Of a stretch of DNA of 64,000 bases, positions 36,801 through 45,323 are shown piece after piece (positions within the stretch are counted from its first letter, which is position 1; each line of letters opens with the position of its first letter). The notes below the pieces were generated by a model. That model made no database searches. It had not been told where the DNA came from and worked only from the letters and a program-made list of their open reading frames with translations. A program made the position numbers and the translations under genes. Origin of the DNA: Sabulicella glaciei. GTDB lineage: Bacteria > Pseudomonadota > Alphaproteobacteria > Acetobacterales > Acetobacteraceae. The stretch is from assembly GCF_026183895.1 (NCBI RefSeq), contig NZ_JAPFQI010000010.1, positions 62,001 to 126,000 of the forward strand. Direction: 5' to 3'.

Positions 36801-39800
36801 TTCCGGCGGCACGGAAGGAAGCCGCGCTTCCGGCAGCGGCGCCAGGGAAAGGCGCAGCGCCGGGCCGAGGAAGCGAAGGGCGCGGCGCAAGGCGGGCAGC
36901 AGCGGCCCTTCCTCCGCCCCCGCCACGAGGACGCGGCAGGGCCGGTCGGCGGGCCAGCCGGTCAGCAGACGCGCCGCCTCCTCCGCCAGGCATTCGGCGA
37001 GGCGGCGCAGGCTTTCGGCATGCGGCGAAAGGCGCAGCTTCGGGACGGCGCCGCCCGCCAGCGCGGCCGGCAGCGCCTCGCGCGCCTCGGCCAGCAGGGC
37101 GAGTTCATGCGCCAGCGCCGGGCGCTCCGCCCAGACCTCGCCCCAGATGTCGCCGGCGGCAGGGAGGGAGGTGGCATCGGAGTCGGGAAGCCGCGCACGC
37201 AGCGCCTCGGCCAGGGCGCCGGGGGCGGTGGCCAGCCCGGCCTCGGCCAGGGCGGCCTCCGCGAAGGCGTCGAGCAGCATCGCCGCCTCGCGCAGATCCT
37301 CCTCCATCCTGGGGGCGAGGCGCGCCGGGTCGAGCACGGGCGGGGCGGCGGGAAAGGCGGGCGGCGGGGCGGCGGGCACCATCTCGGCGCGGAACAGGAG
37401 GTCCTGCCCCGGCTCGGGCCGGAAGACGCGGCGCAGTTCCGCCGCCTCCACCACCGCCACCGCCTCGCCCAGCGCGTCGCGCAGCACGGCATCGGCCAGG
37501 AGGGAGCGGGCGCCGGACGCGACGGGGCGAAGCTCCGCCCGCACCGGGGCGGCGGCGCCGCGCCGCAGGGCGATGCGGCCGAAGCGCACGGGCAGGAACC
37601 CGTCCTCCGTGTCGCCCTCGCCCGGCAGGCCGAGCAGCGCTTGGAGGACGCCGTCCAGCCGCACCGGATGCAGCACGAAGTCGCTGTCGGGCGGGGCAGC
37701 ATCCGGCAAGGCCAGCTCGGCTTCCAAGGCCGCGGCGCCCAGGCGCCAGCGCCAGACCGGGCGGAAGGCGGGTCCGTAATGGAGGCCGCGCAGCCGCGCC
37801 CGCTCCGTCAGCGCGGCGCCGTCGCGCCAGGGGGCATCGGTGGTGGCGGGGCCGGGGGCGGCGAGGCCCGGCAGGGCGGCGACCCGGCCGGTGGCATGGC
37901 GCGACCAGGCCTCGCCCGACAGGCGGCGGCGGGATTCCAGGGAAAAGCCGCCCGCTGCGTCCAGCCGGGCGCGGATCTCGCGCGGCGTCTCGGCGGAAAG
38001 CGGGATGGGCTGGAGGATGGCGAAGTCGCGCAGTTCCAGCGCCGGGGCCTGGGGGTGCCGGTGCGCGGCGGCTTCCAGCGCGATCTCGGCCATGGCGGCG
38101 GCGGGCAGCACCACGCCCTCGCGCAGCGCATGGTCGGCCAGCCACGGCTCCTCCAGCGTGTCGAGGCTGCGGCGCCATTCCTCGCCGCCTTCCTCGTCGT
38201 GGCGGAAGCCGAGCAGCCTTCCGTCGCGGTGCGGAACGACCAGGCTGCGCGCTTCCGGCGAGGCGGCGGGGCGCAACGCCTCGCCCTCCATGGGAAGGGG
38301 CGGCAGGTCGCGCCACGTGGCCGGTCCCGCGAAGGCCGGGCCGCCGCGCGGGTCGGCCCCGGCGGCGGTGGCGCGGTCGGCGATGGCAGGGAAAGGGTCG
38401 GCCGCCTCCGGCTCGGGGGCACGGCGCAGCGTCGGCAAGGTCGCGGCGTCCCAGCCGGCGGCGCGGGTGGTCGCGCGCAGATAGGCCTGGAGGATGGGAT
38501 GCGGCCCGATCTCCAGCAGGACGGCCGGGCGGCGCGCGGCCACCTCGCGCGCCGCGTCGCGGAAGCGCACCGGCTCGCGCAGGTTGCGCCACCAGTATTC
38601 CGCCGGCGCCTCGCGCAGTTCCGCGCCCGAAACGGAGGAGATCATGGGCAGGCGCAGCGCGTGGCTCTGCAGCCCCCGGAGGTCGCGCAGCAGCGCGTCG
38701 CGCACCGGGTCCATCGCCGCCGAGTGGAAGGCGTAGGGAAGGCTGAGCGGCACGAAGGACCAGCGCCGCGCCTCGGCCTCGGTGCGCAGCCGCTCCAGCG
38801 CCGCCTCGTCCCCCGCCACGGTGAGGGCAGCGGGGGCGTTCTCGGCCGCCAGTTCGAGGCCCAGCGCGGCGAGGACCGGCGCCGCCTCCTCCATCGGGGC
38901 GCCGAGGGCGGCCATGCGCCCGGCGCCGCGCGTCGCGTGCTGGTGGCGCGAGCGCACGGCGACGAGCCGCGCCGCCTCGGCGGGGGCGAGCAGCCCGGCG
39001 ACCTGCGCCGCCGCCACCTCTCCCACCGAATGGCCCAGCACGAGGTCGGGTCGGATCCCCTCCTCAGCCAGCGCCGCGACGATGCCGAGCTGCAGCGCAA
39101 AGAGCAGCGGCTGGGCGCGGTCCGTCCCCTCCGCCTCCTCGGCGGTGGCGCCGCGCGCCAGCACTTCTGCCACCGACCAGCCGAGCAGGGGGCGGAGATG
39201 CGCGTCCGCCGCCTCCACCGCCGTGCGGAAGGCGGCGGAATGGCGCATCGGCCCCTGCCCCATCCCGGCCCATTGCGCGCCATTGCCGCTGAAGGCGAAG
39301 CCCACCCCGGCGCCCGGCCCGGCGAGGCCGGACACCGCGCCCGGCACCTCCTCGCCCCGCAGCCAGGGGCCGAGGGCAGCGGGGTCGCGCAAGACGAGGC
39401 GATGCGGGCGCAGGTCGCGGTGCCGGGCCTGGCCGCGCAGCAGGGCGGGGGTGGCGGGCAGCGCCTCCCAGGCGCGGGCGAGGCCGCGCAGCGCCGCCTC
39501 CGAATGGGCGGACAGCAGCAGGGGCGGCGCGGGGGAAGCGGCCTTCGCGGCGCGGGGGCGGGCCGGTCCCGGCGCGCGGGCCAGGGCGGCGCAGCCATTG
39601 GTGCCGCCGAAGCCGAAGGCGTTCACCATCACGCCACGCCCCGCCAGCCGGCGCGCCGACACCGCCGGGGCGAGGCCGAGCCGCGCGAAGGGGATGGCCG
39701 GGTTGGGCGGGTCGGCGTGCAGTGTGGGCGGGATGCGCCCGCTCTCCAGCACGGCGAGCGCCTTCAGCACGCCAACCAGGCCGGACGCCGCCTCCGTGTG

Positions 39801-40868
39801 GCCGATATTGCTCTTGGCCGAGCCGACCGGGAGCGGGCGGCGCCGCGCGCCGACCCCGTGCGCGATCGCCTCGGCCTCGATCGGGTCGCCCACCGGGGTG
39901 CCGGTGCCGTGCGCCTCGAAATAGCCGATCTCGTCGGAGGCGAGGCCGGAGGCGGCGAGGGTCTCGGCGATCAGCGCGGCCTGGGCGGCGCCGTCGGGCA
40001 GGGAGATGCCGTTGGTGCGTCCGGCCGCGTTCACCCCGCTGGCCAGGATCACGCCGCGCACCGCGTCGCCATCGGCCAGCGCCGCCTCCAGCGGCTTCAG
40101 CAGCAGCGCCACCCCGCCCTCGGCGCGCACGTAGCCGTCGGCCCCGGCACCGAAGGCTTGGCAGCGGCCGCGGCGGCTGAGCATGCCCGCGCGCCAGAAT
40201 CCGCCGAAGGGAAAGGGCGACAGCAGCAGGTTCACCCCGGCCACCAGCGCCGCCGGCAGCCCGGCGCGGATCGCCGTCATCGCCTGATGTAGGGCAACAA
40301 GGCCGGAGGAGCAGGCCGTGTCCACCGTCATGGCCGGGCCGCGCCAGTCGAAGGCGTGGGAAAGGCGGTTGGCCAGAATGGACAGGGCGCCACCCGTCAT
40401 GGCGTAGCGGTCGCCGCCGCCCATGTCGTGCTGGCGGAGGTCCGACCAGTCCGTGGTCGAGGCGCCGGCGAAGACGCCGATGCGCTGCCCGGCCGCCTTG
40501 TCCTCCGGCCAGCCCGCATCTTCCAACGCCCGGCGGGCGAGCACGAGGAGGAGGCGCTGCTGCGGGTCCATCTCCTCCGCCTCGCGCGGTGAGATGCCGA
40601 AGGCGGCGGCGTCGAAGCGATGGACCTCGCCGATCGTGCCAGCCTGGAAATGGAGCGCGCGGCCGCGTTCGCCGGGGCGAGGATGGAGGAAGCGTTCCTG
40701 GGAGAAGCGGTCGGCGGGCACGGTGGTGACCGCGTCCCTTCTCTCCATCAGAAGCCTTGCGAAGGCCGCGCGATCAGGTGCGCCGGGCAGGCGGCAAGCC
40801 GCCCCCACCACGGCAACGGCCCCCCGGCCGAATGCCCCGTTTCGCTTGCGGATTCGGCCCCCGCTCAT
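33825..40868 (-). CDS. Reducing type I polyketide/fatty acid synthase, RkpA-like
   Basis: A 2347-residue single-module synthase. Domains in order: ketosynthase (15-435; Cys186, His320, His357), acyltransferase (520-800; GHSVG Ser614, HSAAM His715), dehydratase (895-1140; HALREGVVLP His913, Asp1072), a degenerate methyltransferase-like region (1180-1470), enoylreductase (1650-1970; NADP loop GGAGAVG), ketoreductase (1985-2215; TGGTGGFG, Tyr2134) and acyl carrier (2260-2335; Ser2293 in GVDSLGG). There is no thioesterase. The set allows full reduction, so iterative use to make a long saturated acyl chain fits. RkpA of the rhizobial K-antigen system has a similar layout. The ATG at 40868 is chosen over an upstream TTG. 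Confidence 0.93.
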   Translation of the reverse strand: MSGGRIRKRNGAFGRGAVAVVGAACRLPGAPDRAAFARLLMERRDAVTTVPADRFSQERFLHPRPGERGRALHFQAGTIGEVHRFDAAAFGISPREAEEMDPQQRLLLVLARRALEDAGWPEDKAAGQRIGVFAGASTTDWSDLRQHDMGGGDRYAMTGGALSILANRLSHAFDWRGPAMTVDTACSSGLVALHQAMTAIRAGLPAALVAGVNLLLSPFPFGGFWRAGMLSRRGRCQAFGAGADGYVRAEGGVALLLKPLEAALADGDAVRGVILASGVNAAGRTNGISLPDGAAQAALIAETLAASGLASDEIGYFEAHGTGTPVGDPIEAEAIAHGVGARRRPLPVGSAKSNIGHTEAASGLVGVLKALAVLESGRIPPTLHADPPNPAIPFARLGLAPAVSARRLAGRGVMVNAFGFGGTNGCAALARAPGPARPRAAKAASPAPPLLLSAHSEAALRGLARAWEALPATPALLRGQARHRDLRPHRLVLRDPAALGPWLRGEEVPGAVSGLAGPGAGVGFAFSGNGAQWAGMGQGPMRHSAAFRTAVEAADAHLRPLLGWSVAEVLARGATAEEAEGTDRAQPLLFALQLGIVAALAEEGIRPDLVLGHSVGEVAAAQVAGLLAPAEAARLVAVRSRHQHATRGAGRMAALGAPMEEAAPVLAALGLELAAENAPAALTVAGDEAALERLRTEAEARRWSFVPLSLPYAFHSAAMDPVRDALLRDLRGLQSHALRLPMISSVSGAELREAPAEYWWRNLREPVRFRDAAREVAARRPAVLLEIGPHPILQAYLRATTRAAGWDAATLPTLRRAPEPEAADPFPAIADRATAAGADPRGGPAFAGPATWRDLPPLPMEGEALRPAASPEARSLVVPHRDGRLLGFRHDEEGGEEWRRSLDTLEEPWLADHALREGVVLPAAAMAEIALEAAAHRHPQAPALELRDFAILQPIPLSAETPREIRARLDAAGGFSLESRRRLSGEAWSRHATGRVAALPGLAAPGPATTDAPWRDGAALTERARLRGLHYGPAFRPVWRWRLGAAALEAELALPDAAPPDSDFVLHPVRLDGVLQALLGLPGEGDTEDGFLPVRFGRIALRRGAAAPVRAELRPVASGARSLLADAVLRDALGEAVAVVEAAELRRVFRPEPGQDLLFRAEMVPAAPPPAFPAAPPVLDPARLAPRMEEDLREAAMLLDAFAEAALAEAGLATAPGALAEALRARLPDSDATSLPAAGDIWGEVWAERPALAHELALLAEAREALPAALAGGAVPKLRLSPHAESLRRLAECLAEEAARLLTGWPADRPCRVLVAGAEEGPLLPALRRALRFLGPALRLSLAPLPEARLPSVPPETGLVEWSPAASPEAEAELVLGLGLSGRAGPAATIAARLRPALAPGGALLLAEPAPHLFWDLSEGLHPDARAPGRLAGAEGWEATLLQAGLDGVRALALPPVPWPALLLCGAAPAGARLLAAAPGRRFVISPAPATSGLAAALTEALEAAGAQVSLAEGEPAPRQLRGAALVALPGSGPDALAALGRLAATAEGAAASFHLVVRDGETNPDSAAALALGRVLANEATRLKPRRHDLSPRLSPEEAGRALAAALLAPPDGEGEQRVTPAGRLVPRLRAGLAEAPRSATLRLEAARPGRLDSLAWRPAALPEPGPGEIRIAVAAAGLNFRDVLWAQNLLPEEALLPGFAGPGLGMEVAGTVEAVGEGAPFRPGDRVFGVAPRGLATHAVTGAAALAPLPPGLSMEAAAALPVAFLTALHALEELGRVEAGDRVLIHGGAGAVGLAALQVALARGARVAATAGTPSRRALLRAAGAELALDSRDASFADALRLHWETAPGEGCVDVCLNSLASEAMERSLGLMAPFGRFLELGKRDFAEATRVALRPLRRNVAWFAVDLDELARARPAVAARHMATLTRRFAEGEFLPLPVRAHPAEEAEEAFRRLQAGGHIGKLVIRPPAPAPTAPRAWSVEGTAVVTGGTGGFGLEAAVALARAGVRHFALLSRRGAGTPGIAEGLARLEALGAEARVLAADAADRDSLAAALAEIRRDLPPIAHVVHAAAVFADALAARMDETKLRAVWDSKVTAALQLDALTAGDALHSFVLFSSATVPIGAPGQGGYVAANAGLEAIARSRRARGLPALAVQWGPIADAGALSADGGAALSHRLGARPMAAAEALSFLPRLLAGPDAVVAVARLDWGGARRSLPVLAEAPFHALAGEAAPENEEGEDIAALLRRLGPEEALEALRRGIGREVARILRLPEGAVAAQAPLQRLGVDSLGGLELRTALERRFSAALPLEGLSEELTVDLLARRLLAGAATLPDAASRPEAAE

Positions 40869-41044
40869 CCCAGCGCCTGGATCCCCGGACTGTTCATTGA
40901 ATGACGACAGGTTAAGGGGACGGGGCCGCAATGGAAACAGGCGAGCGAAAGGTTTTCGCCCCTGGGTTGCAACTTCCGACCCCCAGCGGTTGACAGCTCC
41001 TCCATCCTGGCGTGGCCTCGCCTCATACGCGAAGGACAGCCCGC
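40869..41044. promoter_or_regulatory. Divergent control region of the capsule-lipid operon
   Basis: The 176-base gap separates the leftward polyketide-synthase operon from the rightward thioesterase gene. It contains a GCGAAA-N3-TTTCGC inverted repeat (40945-40959) and, on the plus strand, a perfect TTGACA (40990-40995) without a good -10 partner. I see no other gene in it. Confidence 0.45.
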
Positions 41045-41473
41045 ATGACCATCTGGCGCCAACCGGCCACTGCCCAGGAGATCAACCAGCGCTTCAGCGC
41101 GGACACGGTGAACGGCCTGCTCGGCATCCGCATCACCGAGGTCGGGCCGGACTGGATCGAGGGGGAGATGCCGGTGGACGGGCGCCACGTGCAGCCCTTC
41201 GGCATCCTGCATGGCGGCGTGTCCGTGGTGCTGACGGAAACGCTGGGCTCCCTCGCCTCCGTGATGTGCTGCGATCCGGGCTTCGGCGCGGTGGGTCTGG
41301 AGGTGAACGCGAACCACCTCCGCCCCGTGCCTAAGGGCGGGACGGTGCGCGGGCGTTGCACCCCGGTGCGGATCGGCCGCTCCGTCCATGTCTGGAACAT
41401 CGAGCTGCGGCGCGAGGACGGCGAGCTGTCCTGCGTGTCCCGCCTCACCACCGCGATCGTGGAACGCAAGTGA
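41045..41473 (+). CDS. Hotdog-fold acyl-CoA thioesterase, MenI/YdiI-like
   Basis: A 142-residue hotdog thioesterase. PFGILHGGVSVVLTETLGS (51-69) contains the conserved His56 and the catalytic Glu65, and VGLEVNANHLRPV completes the site. The sequence resembles E. coli YdiI (MenI), which hydrolyses 1,4-dihydroxy-2-naphthoyl-CoA and other aromatic or acyl-CoAs. No menaquinone genes are seen. Because it is divergent from a polyketide synthase that lacks a thioesterase, an editing role is conceivable but unproved. The asparaginase-family gene follows on the same strand. Confidence 0.9.
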   Translation: MTIWRQPATAQEINQRFSADTVNGLLGIRITEVGPDWIEGEMPVDGRHVQPFGILHGGVSVVLTETLGSLASVMCCDPGFGAVGLEVNANHLRPVPKGGTVRGRCTPVRIGRSVHVWNIELRREDGELSCVSRLTTAIVERK

Positions 41474-41502
41474 GGCGGCCCCGCCTGATCGCGGAGCGGA
41501 GC

Positions 41503-42492
41503 GTGAATCAGTCGGACAAGAAGCGCATCGCCTTCATCGGCACGGGCGGCACCATCGCCTCGCTCGGCGAGGGGCCGTTCGACATCCAGGATTACGGGCG
41601 CCACGGAACGGTGATGGAAGCGGCCGCCCTGCTCGCCCGCTGGCCGGAAGCGGCAGGGGTGGCGGCGGTGGAGCCCATCGCCTTTCGCGCCGTCCCATCC
41701 ACCGCCATCGGCCCGGCGGACTGGCTGGAGCTGCGGCGGCTGGTGGATGCCGTGGCCGCGCGGGGCGTGGACGGGATCGTCATCGGCCATGGCACGGCGA
41801 CGCTGGAGGAAACGGCGTATTTCCTCCACCTCACCGCGCAGGGCGGCAAGCAGCCGCCGGTGGCGCTGGTGGGGGCGCAGCGCCCGTCCAGCGCTCTGTC
41901 CAGCGACGCCGGGATGAACCTCGCCAATGCCTGCCGCGTGGCGGGCGATCCGGGGGCGCGGGGCCTCGGCGTGCTGGTGGCGATGAATGACGAGATCCAC
42001 GCGGCGCGCGAGGTGACCAAGACCCACACGGCGCGGCTCCAGGCCTTCCAAAGCCCGGATTTCGGCGCGCTGGGCCTGGCCGAGGCGGATGCGGTGCACT
42101 GGTATCGCCGCCCGCTGCGCCCGCCCGGGAATTTCGACCTGTCCGGCCTGGCGGCGCTGCCGCGGGTGGACATCGTGCCCTGCTATGCCGGGGCGGACGG
42201 GGTGGCGGTGGAGGCCTTCCTGCGCGCTGGGGCGGAAGGGCTGGTTCTGGACGGGTTCGCGCCCAGCGGCGGCACGCCCGCGCTGATGGAGGCCTTGCGC
42301 GACGCCCCCGTGCCGGTCGCCGCCACCACCCGCGCCGGGGGCGGCCGCGTGGTGGAAACGACGCGCAGCCGCGCGGCGGGGCTGATCCCGGCGGACAACC
42401 TCAACGCGGCCAAGGCGCGGGTATTGCTGATGCTCGGGCTGACGCGCACGCGAGACCGGGCGGAGCTGCGGGCGCTGTTCGACGCCTATTGA
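41503..42492 (+). CDS. L-asparaginase-family amidohydrolase with altered active site
   Basis: A 329-residue member of the asparaginase I/II family. FIGTGGTIAS holds the nucleophile Thr17; HGTATLEETAYF (from His96) holds the second Thr98; and VTKTHT carries the active-site Lys. In classical enzymes the second motif is HGTDT; the Asp, which binds the substrate amino group, is Ala99 here, so the substrate may not be asparagine. The GTG at 41503 follows GGAG; a GTG at 41470 overlapping the thioesterase stop is the alternative and adds 11 residues. Confidence 0.85.
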   Translation: MNQSDKKRIAFIGTGGTIASLGEGPFDIQDYGRHGTVMEAAALLARWPEAAGVAAVEPIAFRAVPSTAIGPADWLELRRLVDAVAARGVDGIVIGHGTATLEETAYFLHLTAQGGKQPPVALVGAQRPSSALSSDAGMNLANACRVAGDPGARGLGVLVAMNDEIHAAREVTKTHTARLQAFQSPDFGALGLAEADAVHWYRRPLRPPGNFDLSGLAALPRVDIVPCYAGADGVAVEAFLRAGAEGLVLDGFAPSGGTPALMEALRDAPVPVAATTRAGGGRVVETTRSRAAGLIPADNLNAAKARVLLMLGLTRTRDRAELRALFDAY

Positions 42493-42836
42493 GGGCGCAG
42501 CCCCACCGGCGTCACGCGCAGGATCTCGGCGCGGCAGGGGTCGAAGCCACCCAGCGCCATTTCCTGCCCACTGGCCAGGATGGCGCGCACCAGGTTGGGG
42601 CCGGGCGGCGCCGCCACGGTGAGCTCCGTCCCCGGCGGCAGGTTGCCGAGGCCGAGCACGTCGCGCTCGCCCCCGCCGGGCGTGCGGACGACGAGGCTGC
42701 GGACGGTGGCGCCCGAGACGTTCACCACCTGGAAGCGGCCGTCGCAGGCCGGGATGCGGATGTCGATGGGCTGCACCACCACCACGGGGGAGCAGGCCGC
42801 CAGCAGGGCCAGGGTGGGGAGGAGGCGGAGCGTCAT
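42486..42836 (-). CDS. Small lipoprotein of unknown function
   Basis: A 116-residue predicted lipoprotein (MTLRLLPTLALLAAC, lipid cysteine at 15) with a compact beta-rich mature part that has a conserved-looking Cys pair (PACDGRF and DPCRAEI) likely to form a disulfide in the periplasm. I do not recognise the family. The ATG follows GGGAGGGG. The end overlaps the convergent asparaginase gene by 7 bases; the RraA-like gene lies 26 bases upstream on the same strand. Confidence 0.65.
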   Translation of the reverse strand: MTLRLLPTLALLAACSPVVVVQPIDIRIPACDGRFQVVNVSGATVRSLVVRTPGGGERDVLGLGNLPPGTELTVAAPPGPNLVRAILASGQEMALGGFDPCRAEILRVTPVGLRPQ

Positions 42837-42862
42837 CCCCCTCCCAACGCCGGGCGCGGACG

Positions 42863-43579
42863 TCAGATGCGGCCGGCCGCCTTGTCGGCCTCGTAGCGGG
42901 CCTTGTTCTCGGCATTGGCGGGGTAGAGGCCGGGCAGGGCCTGTCCGGCCTCCACCTGCTTCATGATCCAGCCTTCCAGCCGCTCCTGCTCCACCGCCAT
43001 TTCCGTCACCGCCTCCACGAGGTCGGCGGGGATGACCACGGCGCCGTCCGGGTCGGCCACAATCACGTCGCCCGGGAAGACGGCCACGCCGCCGCAGCCC
43101 ACCGGCTCCTGCCAGTTCACGAAGGTGAGGCCGGCGACGGAGGGCGGGGCGGCGCCGCCCGCGCACCACACGGGCAGGCCGGTGCCGTTCACCCCGGCCA
43201 CGTCGCGCACCGCGCCGTCCGTCACCAGGGCGGTCACGTTCTTCTTGTGCAGGCGAGCGCAGAGGATGTCGCCGAAGATGCCCGCGTCCTTCACCCCCAT
43301 GGCGTCGGCGACGACGATGGCGCCTTCCGGCATCGCCTCGATGGCGGCGCGGGTGGATTTCGGCGAGGACCAGGATTCCGGCGTCGCGAGATCCTCGCGC
43401 GCGGGGATGAAGCGCAGGGTGAAGGCCTCGCCGACGAGGCGCTTGCCCTGGGCGGCGGGGGTGAAGGGGACGGCGCCGCGCATCCACACGTTGCGGAGGC
43501 CCTTCTTCAGCAGCACCGTCGTCAGCGTCGCGGTGGTGATGCCTTCCAGCTTGCTCTTGGTCTCAGCGGACAGCGCCAT
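42863..43579 (-). CDS. RraA-like / HMG aldolase-family protein
   Basis: A 238-residue protein of the RraA family, which includes RNase E inhibitors and class II 4-hydroxy-4-methyl-2-oxoglutarate aldolases. DAGIFGDILC (98-107) and TDGAVRD (120-126) contain the residues that bind divalent metal and oxaloacetate in the aldolases, and DPDGAVVIP follows. Since these catalytic residues are present, aldolase or decarboxylase activity is as likely as RNase regulation. The protein is longer than E. coli RraA (161) by N- and C-terminal extensions. Confidence 0.88.
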   Translation of the reverse strand: MALSAETKSKLEGITTATLTTVLLKKGLRNVWMRGAVPFTPAAQGKRLVGEAFTLRFIPAREDLATPESWSSPKSTRAAIEAMPEGAIVVADAMGVKDAGIFGDILCARLHKKNVTALVTDGAVRDVAGVNGTGLPVWCAGGAAPPSVAGLTFVNWQEPVGCGGVAVFPGDVIVADPDGAVVIPADLVEAVTEMAVEQERLEGWIMKQVEAGQALPGLYPANAENKARYEADKAAGRI

Positions 43580-43613
43580 GGTGTCTTCCCCCTTCCTTTC
43601 GGTCCCGACCGCT

Positions 43614-44123
43614 TTATGCGCGGCCCGACCGCGCGTCCACCCAGGCGGCGGCGCGCGCCGCCAGCGCCTCCGGCGGGTCCGCGACGTCGAGGCCGAGCGC
43701 CCCTTCCTCCGGCGTGGGGGGCTCCAGCGTGCGGAACTGGCTTTCCATCAGGGCGGGCGGCATGAAGTGGCTGGGCCGCGCCGCCTGGCGCGCGGCGATC
43801 AGCGCGAAATCGCCATACGGATGCACGACCAGGAGACCGGGCGCATGGCCCCGCAGCCGGTCGCGATAGGAACGCTTCAGCGCCGAGCAGCCGATCACCC
43901 CGCCCCGCTCCTGCGCCGCGAGCCACGCGCCGAGCGCGTCCAGCCAGGGCCAGCGGTCGTCATCGGAAAGCGGGTTGCCCGCGCTCATCTTGCGGATATT
44001 CGCCTCCGGGTGAAACGCGTCCGCATCGGCGAAGGGCAGGCCGAGGCGCTGGGCCAGCAGCGCCCCCAGCGTGGACTTGCCCGAGCCGGACACGCCCATG
44101 ACCAGGACGCGGCGGGGGGTCAT
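43614..44123 (-). CDS. gntK: Gluconokinase
   Basis: A 169-residue kinase phosphorylating D-gluconate to 6-phosphogluconate. The P-loop GVSGSGKS (10-17), DADAFHPEANIRKMSAG, and SALKRSYRDRLR are diagnostic of the GntK family. The product is the substrate of the neighbouring gnd, which lies upstream on the same strand; the two together route gluconate into the pentose phosphate pathway. I prefer the ATG at 44123 over a GTG at 44141. A structured repeat copy separates the genes. Confidence 0.95.
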   Translation of the reverse strand: MTPRRVLVMGVSGSGKSTLGALLAQRLGLPFADADAFHPEANIRKMSAGNPLSDDDRWPWLDALGAWLAAQERGGVIGCSALKRSYRDRLRGHAPGLLVVHPYGDFALIAARQAARPSHFMPPALMESQFRTLEPPTPEEGALGLDVADPPEALAARAAAWVDARSGRA

Positions 44124-44188
44124 GGCGGAAGGGTCCGACACGCCGAAGCCAGCCAGTCCCTGCCCCGACGATGCGACGCCCAGGAAGA

Positions 44189-44293
44189 ATCCGGCCGCAC
44201 AGCGGCCGGCGCCGCCAGACCGCCCGTCCGATCAGCGCGCCCGTCGCGCGGCGAAGCCAAGCGGCCGGAGGCCGCGCCCGGCGTCTGAGGGCA
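44189..44293 (+). repeat. Structured intergenic repeat, copy B
   Basis: Block 1 (44189-44220) contains the perfect hairpin CCGGCCGC-ACA-GCGGCCGG; block 2 (44250-44293) contains the perfect hairpin GCGGCC-GGA-GGCCGC. The spacer is 29 bases. It lies between gnd and gntK, ending 5 bases before the gnd stop codon, so it would be part of the gnd-gntK transcript. Confidence 0.85.
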
Positions 44294-44297
44294 GGAA

Positions 44298-45260
<963 letters not shown>

Positions 45261-45264
45261 GAAG

Positions 45265-45318
45265 TTTCCTCCCCGCGCATCCTCATGCTGTGATGGCGGA
45301 AACGCGATGGGGAGGAAA
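45265..45318. promoter_or_regulatory. Mirrored ribosome-binding sites of gnd and the PLP lyase
   Basis: TTTCCTCCCC (45265-45274) and GGGGAGGAAA (45309-45318) are a perfect 10-bp inverted repeat with a 34-base gap. Each arm is the strong Shine-Dalgarno of one of the two divergent genes, so the whole control region of both genes fits in 63 bases. Confidence 0.7.
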
Positions 45319-45323
45319 GTCCG

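Noticed and set aside
34182..40292. 2036-codon open frame antisense to the polyketide synthase
   Set aside because: It is a high-GC shadow: composition is dominated by Arg, Gly, His and Gln, and no domain is visible, while the opposite strand encodes a full synthase.
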